Shown here piece by piece: positions 59,701 through 64,000 of a DNA stretch of 64,000 nt (the stretch's first letter is position 1; the number at the start of each line of letters is the position of its first letter). Origin of the DNA: Siphonodentalium dalli (taxonomy: Eukaryota; Mollusca; Scaphopoda; Gadilida; Siphonodentaliidae); assembly GCA_032622095.1 (NCBI GenBank), contig CP136066.1, positions 206,854,978 through 206,918,977 on the forward strand, written 5' to 3'. The notes below the pieces were generated by a model. That model did not search any database, had not been told where the DNA came from, and saw only the letters and a list, made by a program, of their open reading frames with translations. A program made the translations under genes and the position numbers.

Positions 59701-61031
59701 TGGAGAAATGTTTGAAATAAAATTAATTTCATTTACACAATACAATCCATTTACTGAAACTTTTTGACTTTCCTTCTTTACCATTCTATTAACTGCTCAG
59801 CATAAGATTATTAATACCTCCCCAAGTTGAGCTACAGTGTCATTGACACTTTCATTCAAATTATGTAAACATTGTGATCAAATATATTTTCCACATTAAA
59901 TTACCTCTTTCAATGGCAACTTGTTTGTTTGTCGTTCAGAACAAATATCATGTCTTCTGTGCAATATATCACTTTACTGTCATAATTGTGATAGCTTATT
60001 ACAGTAATTTGGGATTTTAGATGAATGGGTCAACAAAGCTTTCACTCTGATATATAACTGTATATACACAGGACTTCGGCGTAAAACCAGCATTGTCCCA
60101 ACTATCAGGGATGTTTAGCAAATGGATAATTCTGTTTTGGACAGCTGATTGACTTTTTCCATCCATATGTCAAGGCATATATCTCAGCCTCAGATCTGAA
60201 TGAAATTTGGTACGGAGTTTCACCATCGAGAGAGGTTTCAAAAGATTGCCCATGAACGATGAATGTTCACATTTTCAGTTCTAGCGTTATCCCTCTTCTT
60301 TGTCTGTAATTAATGGGTTTTTCTGTCCATCCACCTGAGTATATCTCAGCCATTGGATTAAAGGATTCTAATATAATTTGATAGGATGTTCACTATCACA
60401 AGGGCTATCAATGAAGTCAAGTCTGAGTTTATTGTGCCTGTCTTTTGCAGAATGAGGTCCCCAGAGGGTGAAATTAGTGACGCTATCCCGCATAGCAGGC
60501 TAGCATCACTAAATTCACCCTCTGGGGACCTCATTCTGCTTAGGCCTCATCTTCTCTGGAAAGTTACTATATTATCAAATATCTATAGAAACTTCTTCAC
60601 ATAGATTCTATTTATTTTTAGTTTCGTTTTTCTATATCCCCAAATGGCATAATCGAGGTTCCCAATGTGTGTACATCGCAATATTCACCATTTGGGAACA
60701 AGTTTCAATCCGAGTATGTCTCCGATAGCAGATGAGGGATAGCGTCACTAAATTCACTCTCTGGGGACCTCATTCTGCAAATGACAGGCACACTAAACTC
60801 ACGCTATCAATGAAGTGTTATTGATGTTTGCATTTTACCTTTTAGATTTATTCTCTATTGTTTATTTTTACAGTTAATCCCATTTTTTATTTTCAGGCTA
60901 TGGAGCTCAATGAAATAAAATCTCACCACTGGCTCATTCAGGGATGTAGTGCCGTCACTGGTGAAAATCTTCTTGAAGGAATCGATTGGCTTATAGACGA
61001 TATAAGTTCCAGGATATTTACATTGGACTAA
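44656..61031 (+). CDS. ARL2: ADP-ribosylation factor-like protein 2 (ARL2), five exons, 184 aa
   Basis: ARL2 is a small GTPase. In animals it acts with tubulin cofactor D in making tubulin dimers, binds BART/ARL2BP and releases lipidated cargo from PDE6D. Coding exons: 44656-44720, 52069-52179, 52797-52959, 56999-57079, 60897-61031. All junctions are GT-AG and phases match (2, 2, 0, 0), giving 184 codons, the same length as vertebrate ARL2. Motifs: N-terminal [17 protein letters not shown]-loop GLDNAGKTT (residues 23-31); switch I T47; WDVGGQ with Gln70; NKQD (125-128); CSA (157-159); C-terminus [10 protein letters not shown]. Gly2 is present, although ARL2 is not usually myristoylated. Introns are loaded with repeats, including a 41-copy minisatellite that overlaps exon 4. 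Identity is secure. Confidence 0.97.
44785..46911. mobile_element. Foldback DNA transposon with palindrome arrays at both ends
   Basis: Flanked by the 7-bp direct repeat CATTAAC (44778-44784, 46912-46918). Terminal inverted repeats begin CACAGTCCCTAGGAATCACT. Inside each end is an array of ~28-bp palindromes (GCTAAAGAGCGGTA followed by its complement): three or more at 44850-44945 and about eight at 46480-46760. A second inverted pair follows (GATTCGGTCCAGGGC near 45120 against GCCCTGGACCGAATC near 46450). The centre has a ~65-bp direct duplication (about 45600-45720) and a coding-like piece (45745-46065) with no recognised domain. Inserted 64 bp after ARL2 exon 1. Superfamily unknown. Confidence 0.8.
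46919..48833. other. ARL2 intron 1 sequence; one candidate antisense exon
   Basis: Mostly AT-rich with no repeat family recognised. See the separate entry at 47312-47498. Confidence 0.35.
47312..47498 (-). CDS. Candidate unrecognised exon, antisense in ARL2 intron 1
   Basis: ATG at 47498 on the minus strand opens [12 protein letters not shown], then a hydrophobic stretch ([15 protein letters not shown]) and [16 protein letters not shown], ending at a plausible donor (CTAACAG, then GTGAAA). GC content is higher than the surroundings. The frame stays open beyond the donor to 47226. I do not recognise the product. It could be the first exon of a nested gene or a captured fragment. Confidence 0.3.
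48834..49370 (+). mobile_element. hAT transposon remnant with BED zinc-finger piece
   Basis: TAGTGATGCTCCGATAATGA at 48834 and the CGATTTCCGAT repeats after it resemble a hAT terminus. About 440 bp on, one frame (about 49274-49370) reads [20 protein letters not shown], the start of a BED zinc finger (S-x-x-W-x-Y-F). The cysteine and histidine ligands are degraded and a stop follows. Only the left part of the element is present. Confidence 0.5.
49371..50853. other. ARL2 intron 1 sequence; no feature recognised
   Basis: AT-rich. GGTGGAATATATGGGTGGAA occurs as a short tandem near 50655-50680, and a phrase with ACTAAACAACAAACACAAAC is repeated near 50613 and 50745. No coding signal. Confidence 0.3.
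50854..51378. mobile_element. Foldback element in ARL2 intron 1
   Basis: Left end TGAAATGGTCACTTTCACCC and right end GGGGATGACAGTGACCATTT, then CA, are inverted. GTTGGGTACCCAGCTTT is tandemly repeated three times on the left (50887-50970) and its complement appears near 51295-51340. Confidence 0.7.
52069..52179 (+). CDS. ARL2: ARL2 exon 2
   Basis: 111 bp. Completes the leucine-glycine junction and encodes the P-loop ([14 protein letters not shown]) and switch I ([15 protein letters not shown]). Acceptor TATGCAG, donor GTAAGTG. The following intron (52180-52796) is an ordinary U2 type and includes a run of about 16 G near 52559. Confidence 0.97.
52797..52959 (+). CDS. ARL2: ARL2 exon 3
   Basis: 163 bp encoding [17 protein letters not shown] through ELKALLVEE, with the switch II glutamine (Q70). 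Acceptor TTATTTCCAG, donor GTAAAT, phase 0 at the end. Confidence 0.97.
53094..53247. mobile_element. TTAA-type MITE, family 2, internally deleted
   Basis: Starts AGGTACCACATC and ends TCGGATTGAGTACCT with TTAA on both sides. Only 154 bp, against 440-470 bp in the full copies. Lies in ARL2 intron 3. Confidence 0.75.
53429..54395. repeat. Nested ~970-bp palindrome in ARL2 intron 3
   Basis: Arms 53429-53810 and about 54015-54395 are inverted copies bounded by TACCCTTTACCCAACAG. Each arm contains its own pair of inverted CCAATGCATTCTCTTATATA units. 53579-53646 alone is a nearly perfect hairpin around GCGAGGCGACC. Flanking sequence at 53270-53430 also recurs inverted near 62030-62350. Confidence 0.85.
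54815..57028 (+). repeat. 41-copy 54-bp minisatellite built from the ARL2 intron 3/exon 4 junction
   Basis: 2214 bp = 41 x 54. Each unit is 24 nt of intron end (AATCATGACTACTTGTAATT, then CCAG) followed by 30 nt that are the first ten codons of ARL2 exon 4 (AGACTGGCAGGTGCAACATT, then ACTGGTGTTT). The last unit is the genuine acceptor and exon start, at 56999. One -1 and one +1 indel (near 55194 and 55290) cancel out. Units vary at a few positions (GGCAG, GACAG, GAAGG, GTCAG; TGACT or TGTCT), with signs of higher-order duplication. ORFs of up to 152 codons here are read-through in a non-ARL2 frame. Confidence 0.97.
56999..57079 (+). CDS. ARL2: ARL2 exon 4, head shared with the minisatellite
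   Basis: 81 bp, 27 codons: [20 protein letters not shown] and AVQEIKD, donor GTAAGTG, phase 0 at both ends. Supplies the NKQD guanine-specificity motif. The first 30 bases are the last unit of the 54-bp array. The remaining 51 bases are unique. This is the only acceptor in the array followed by a complete exon. Confidence 0.95.
57740..57905. mobile_element. Partial TTAA MITE, family 2
   Basis: Matches the right half of the 9.7- and 13.1-kb copies (GACTGTGGTTAGCATTATTT, then TTTGGTAATTAAT; GATGATATGGGGAC; CGAATCGGA), but the left end is absent. Lies in ARL2 intron 4. Confidence 0.6.
57971..59858 (-). repeat. ~160-bp tandem family, minus orientation, with nested insertion
   Basis: The minus-strand version of the array at 31.1-32.4 kb (CATCTTGGATTTTACTCTTT, ACATGGCTGCCAGCAGCCAT, and the ends AGCTATTGCCATGG and GAGCTACAGTGTCATTGACA). 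At least five units. It is split by the hAT-like element at 58167-59091. Confidence 0.8.
58167..59091. mobile_element. hAT-like non-autonomous element nested in the tandem family
   Basis: Ends TAGTGCTGGGCGGTATTTCG and the inverted ATTTTTATGCTTAAAAACCG, then CCCAGCAGCTA. TGCTGGGCGGTAT-type ends are typical of hAT relatives. The interior (CGGTAATACCG phrases, a palindromic TATAATCGG) encodes nothing. It clearly inserted after the tandem family formed. Confidence 0.65.
59859..60424. other. ARL2 intron 4 sequence with a short degenerate repeat
   Basis: ATATCTCAGCC with neighbouring GGAT..TTTGATA-like phrases occurs near 60180 and 60345, like the degenerate tandem repeats elsewhere. No coding signal. 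Confidence 0.35.
60425..60800. mobile_element. Inverted-repeat element, copy 1 (ARL2 intron 4)
   Basis: Ends GAGTTTATTGTGCCTGTC and the inverted GACAGGCACACTAAACTC. Just inside the left end is a perfect-stem hairpin at 60447-60539 (GCAGAATGAGGTCCCCAGAG and complement). A single arm of the same sequence lies inside the right end. The same element lies 257 bp further on, at 61057-61451. Confidence 0.75.
60897..61031 (+). CDS. ARL2: ARL2 exon 5 and stop
   Basis: 135 bp: [43 protein letters not shown] and TAA at 61029-61031. Contains the CSA (G5) motif. Acceptor TTATTTTCAG. The first possible AATAAA downstream is near 61787; another is near 62222. Copies of one MITE lie on both sides of the exon. 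Confidence 0.97.
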   Translation, partial: AMELNEIKSHHWLIQGCSAVTGENLLEGIDWLIDDISSRIFTLD

Positions 61032-61056
61032 CTAAAGGATTCCATTTCTATGTTTG

Positions 61057-61451
61057 CAAGCCTGCAAATAGTGTGTCTGACATTTGCCAAATGAGGTCCC
61101 CAGAGGGTGAATTTAGTGATATTATCCCGTACGGCAGACTAGCTTCAACAAATTTACCCTCTGGGGACCTCATTCTGCTTAGGCCTCATCTTCTGGGAAG
61201 TATCTATAGTCGCAAATTAACATTGTTTTAGTTTTTCCCTTTTGGGAAGATTCTATATCCCCTAATTTGCAGAAGATAAAATGCATAATCGAGGCGCATG
61301 GGTGAACATCACACTTTAACTGGGGAAATTAATTCTGATCCTAGGTCACCCAATGCAGTTGATGTTGCTAGCCCGCTGTGGGATAGCATCACTAAATTCA
61401 CCCTCTGGGGACCTCATTATGCAAATGAAAGACACACTATTCGCAGGCTTG
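61057..61451. mobile_element. Inverted-repeat element, copy 2 (ARL2 3'UTR)
   Basis: Ends CAAGCCTGCAAATAGTGTGT and the inverted ACACACTATTCGCAGGCTTG. Hairpin at 61090-61174 (AATGAGGTCCCCAGAGGGT and complement), single arm near 61376-61424. It starts 26 bp after the ARL2 stop codon, so it should be inside the 3'UTR unless a proximal poly(A) site exists. Confidence 0.75.
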
Positions 61452-61516
61452 TACGTTTGATCATTATTTGTAATTTCACTATTTCATCAGCTCTCACCAT
61501 TTTACATTCAGATATA

Positions 61517-61669
61517 CAGTAATGCCCAAAGTAATTGACCACTTAACCACAGCAGAATTATGGCGAGAGCTTTCCGATGAATGGCAACAAGCCATATTTC
61601 CGACTAAATCCTGAAAAATTACCCATAATTCTGCTGTGGTTAAGTGGTCAATTACTTTGGGCATTACTG
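61517..61669. mobile_element. Hairpin MITE with TA target
   Basis: CAGTAATGCCCAAAGTAATT and its complement with TA on both sides. The loop carries ~30 bp extra (GAGCTTTCCGATGAATGG) compared with the 12.2- and 35.5-kb copies. Confidence 0.85.
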
Positions 61670-62530
61670 TAGGTAATCACTCTATATCTTAGACTGAAGC
61701 TCCTCTTTGACCGAAACAACATAAGATAGTCTCGGGGACAAAACGAAATGGTACATCAGTGTGGAATGATTACTGTTAACATCAATAGAAAATAAAGATA
61801 TTTGTTTTTTTATCTCATTCTCTAATATATGTGAGGCACCCTATTGGAGACTTGTATATATAGGAAAATGCACTGGCACAGGATCTTTAATGCTGCACCA
61901 TCGCATCTCCCGTCATGAATGGATTAAATATTGTCTCGAAGTGGAACTTCAGCCTAACTAGCTCATTTGCATTGCCATTTGACACATTCTTTACAATTAC
62001 TACAATACTCTTTGAAAAGTAGTTCCCTAAAAAAAATGTTCAGATAATAAGTTCAATAAATGGCCATAGTATCTGAACATTTCCTACCAATCAATAGGAA
62101 TCATTCTGCGCTTTTATTATATGTTATCTGACTGTCGTCTGCTTATTTCCTGAACATCCCTCCAGATGAAAAATAGACCATAGCCACATATACTGTTATA
62201 ATGATTTGGAGAATCTATTCAATAAATAAAGGCTTAACCCTTTCTATACTAACTACTCATTGATGAGTAGTTATCCCATAGAAGTTGTTCAGATATTAAA
62301 TTCAACAAACGACCACATGTAATTTTTTGAACATATTATCTGAACATTTCCCAACAGTGAATATGAATCCTTCTGCACTTGTATTAATTTTTTTCGTATG
62401 TCTGTCGTCTGCTCATTTTTTATGGACACCCCTCCAAATGAATGATAGACTATTCCAATGTATACTTTTATAACTGAATGTGAGAATCCATTCAGCATAT
62501 AAAGGGTTAAACTTAAATATTCAGACTGAG
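61670..62530. repeat. Two diverged ~245-bp repeat units
   Basis: TGTTCAGATAATAAGTTCAA and GTTCAGATATTAAATTCAAC, each followed by ..ATCTGAACATTTCC and a run to CTTTTATTATATG/CTTGTATTAAT, mark two units near 62035 and 62285, each ending at a TTCAATAAATAAAGG- or TTCAGCATATAAAGG-like phrase. A single inverted copy lies at 53270-53430. AATAAA near 61787 and 62222 are possible ARL2 poly(A) signals. Confidence 0.5.
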
Positions 62531-63379
62531 GGCCTCAGCTGCTTTTCATAATCCATTTGTTTGCTTTTACACACTTTATCAAAAGAAATACTCTCTTTCT
62601 GCCCAGTGTAATCAGTACATTTCCATGGATATATGAATACAAAACACGGATAACCAAATGTGTGTAAACCATGGATAACCGAATGTAAACCATGGATAAC
62701 CGATTATACGAACCAAGATAACTGAGTAAGTAAAACAGAACGCCATGCATACTTTTATAGCAGGGACCAGCCTAAGGGGTGACTTGGGAGACATCTTCTC
62801 CCTAAAATGTGCCACTTCTGTCTATTTATGTCCCAGTGACAAGATGTAGAAGAAGTGTATCATCTTAGTAAACATATTTTTGTGCTGGAAATGGTACAAC
62901 TTTGTTCCATAATTTAAGACTGTGATATTTTGAGTTTGAATTAAATTTTAGCTTTAGCATTTGTGTTTATCTTTTGTCAACAAGGGAGAAGTGTCAAGGA
63001 ACTGTGATAACAGCTTTGTTGTATCGTCTTGTATACATGTCAAATTTTGTTTATTCCACACCCAGTATATAAGGCCCAACACATAATCTTGGGAGTTTCA
63101 GAAACCTCCTTGATCACATAGGAAAGGAAGAAATGTTCATGCTACATCAACTCAGAATATTCAAACTGATCAAAACTCTGTCTGTAATATATCTACAATC
63201 ATGTTCCGGAATCTGTCAGCATCCTGAACGTGGCTTGTTACAATCCAAGACACAGTATGGGAAACCACCTTGTTCTTTGTACATGTACATATGAATGGGG
63301 GGGGGGGGGGAAGAAGCAAATTGTAAGATGACACTTAGGAAATAAACATAATCTATTTCGTTGGATATTCTTGGATTAG
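62531..63379. other. No gene seen; ~20-bp repeats and a G run
   Basis: AACCATGGATAACCGAATGT-like units recur three times near 62645-62705. A run of 13-14 G lies near 63297-63311. No coding signal. Confidence 0.35.
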
Positions 63380-63643
63380 AGCTTGAAACAGTTTGTGATC
63401 GAGCCGACCGTTTTCATGCCCGAATATCAAACGAAAAAATTATATGTTTATTTCCATTGTAATTCAATCCACCAAAAAATAATGAAAGAATTTGCACGAA
63501 ATGCACTTTTGATCAGGATTACATGCCATGAAGTGAGATCCTTTTTCGGTGATCAAATATCTGGCCATGGGTATGTTCCATGGGCTTACTCGGAACAGCT
63601 GAGATCCAATTTGCTGATGACATGTCAATTAAAGAGGAAATGA
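63380..63643 (+). CDS. Candidate exon of an unrecognised gene
   Basis: Opens after TTCTTGGATTAG, a possible acceptor, and reads LKQFVIEPTVFMPEYQTKKL, then YVYFHCNSIHQKIMKEFARN and ALLIRITCHEVRSFFGDQIS, then GHG. A good donor (CATGG, then GTATGT) at about 63571 would end the exon there; otherwise the frame runs to 63643. Just downstream another frame reads AEIQFADDMSIKEEMRNEFS, then KHPLVSR, between AG and GTATTT. The composition is protein-like, with beta-strand-like segments, but I cannot place it in a family. It would be the next gene after ARL2. Confidence 0.3.
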   Translation, partial: SLKQFVIEPTVFMPEYQTKKLYVYFHCNSIHQKIMKEFARNALLIRITCHEVRSFFGDQISGHGYVPWAYSEQLRSNLLMTCQLKRK

Positions 63644-64000
63644 GAAATGAATTCAGCAAACATCCTTTAGTATCTAGGTATTTAATATTCTAAATGGACT
63701 TGTATTTTCCATAGAATATGGATGCAAGTTGGTATTATAAAACAATATAATGAAAATCAATCCTTTTATGCTTGACTGCCATATTAAATGGTATTTTGCA
63801 CCGAAAATTTTAATGATATTCTGTCCGTTTCAAATTGTGTAATCTGCTACCACACAAATGAAAACAATTTGGTATCTGGAAATCACATGAGAATCGCCAG
63901 GTTCAACCACACATACATGTAACGTGTGTTACCATTGCCAACGAAAGTCACCTGACTCATGTGACCATTCCGCCTACTCAAACCGTTTAGAAGTTTTGTG
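63644..64000. other. No further feature recognised
   Basis: AT-rich sequence to the end of the window. The possible downstream exon mentioned for the candidate gene (about 63597-63688) is the only coding hint. Confidence 0.3.

Overview
The window is AT-rich metazoan nuclear DNA from a non-vertebrate, most likely a marine invertebrate. The signs are interrupted genes with GT-AG introns, a tRNA-derived SINE, tandem Helitron-like elements carrying (TCTG)n tracts, many short inverted-repeat elements and long homopolymer C/G runs. The repeat style recalls molluscs and other lophotrochozoans or invertebrate deuterostomes, but I cannot name the species.

The one host gene that can be assembled with certainty is ARL2, a small GTPase, on the + strand at 44656-61031. 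It has five coding exons (44656-44720, 52069-52179, 52797-52959, 56999-57079, 60897-61031) that give an intact 184-residue protein with every GTPase motif. Intron 1 has the marks of a U12-type (minor spliceosome) intron. The end of intron 3 is a minisatellite of exactly 41 x 54 bp, each unit being the last 24 nt of intron 3 plus the first 30 nt of exon 4. The real exon is therefore preceded by 40 decoy acceptors, and a typical decoy leads quickly to a stop codon. This is the most striking feature of the window.

A second, small gene lies on the minus strand at 5625-5162: two exons and 105 residues of a predicted membrane protein that I do not recognise. Its last exon and 3' region also occur in inverted orientation at 3184-3847, forming a 2.1-kb inverted duplication. 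A related first exon lies at 14769-14578. Other coding signals are fragments: a THAP zinc-finger exon (29901-29683, minus), a Myb/MADF-like fragment (23624-23787), a BED-finger remnant of a hAT transposon (about 49274-49370) and a few unrecognised candidate exons or small ORFs.

The rest is repeats. 0-2 kb: degenerate tandem repeats. 2-14.5 kb: TTAA-type and hairpin MITEs plus Helitron-like copies. 15.4-20.6 kb: a giant foldback structure around a satellite. 21.3-22.4 kb: simple degenerate repeats. 26-28.6 kb: a ~628-bp tandem array whose 12-bp motif AACGCTCTTTAT recurs outside it up to 30.6 kb. 31.1-32.9 kb: a ~160-bp tandem family with a SINE. 35.5-37.8 kb: hairpin MITEs. 38.9-42.8 kb: an alternating A-B-A-B-A-B Helitron-like concatemer. 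44.8-46.9 kb: a foldback transposon full of palindromes inside ARL2 intron 1. 53.4-54.4 kb: a nested palindrome in ARL2 intron 3. 60.4-61.5 kb: two copies of one inverted-repeat element on either side of ARL2 exon 5.
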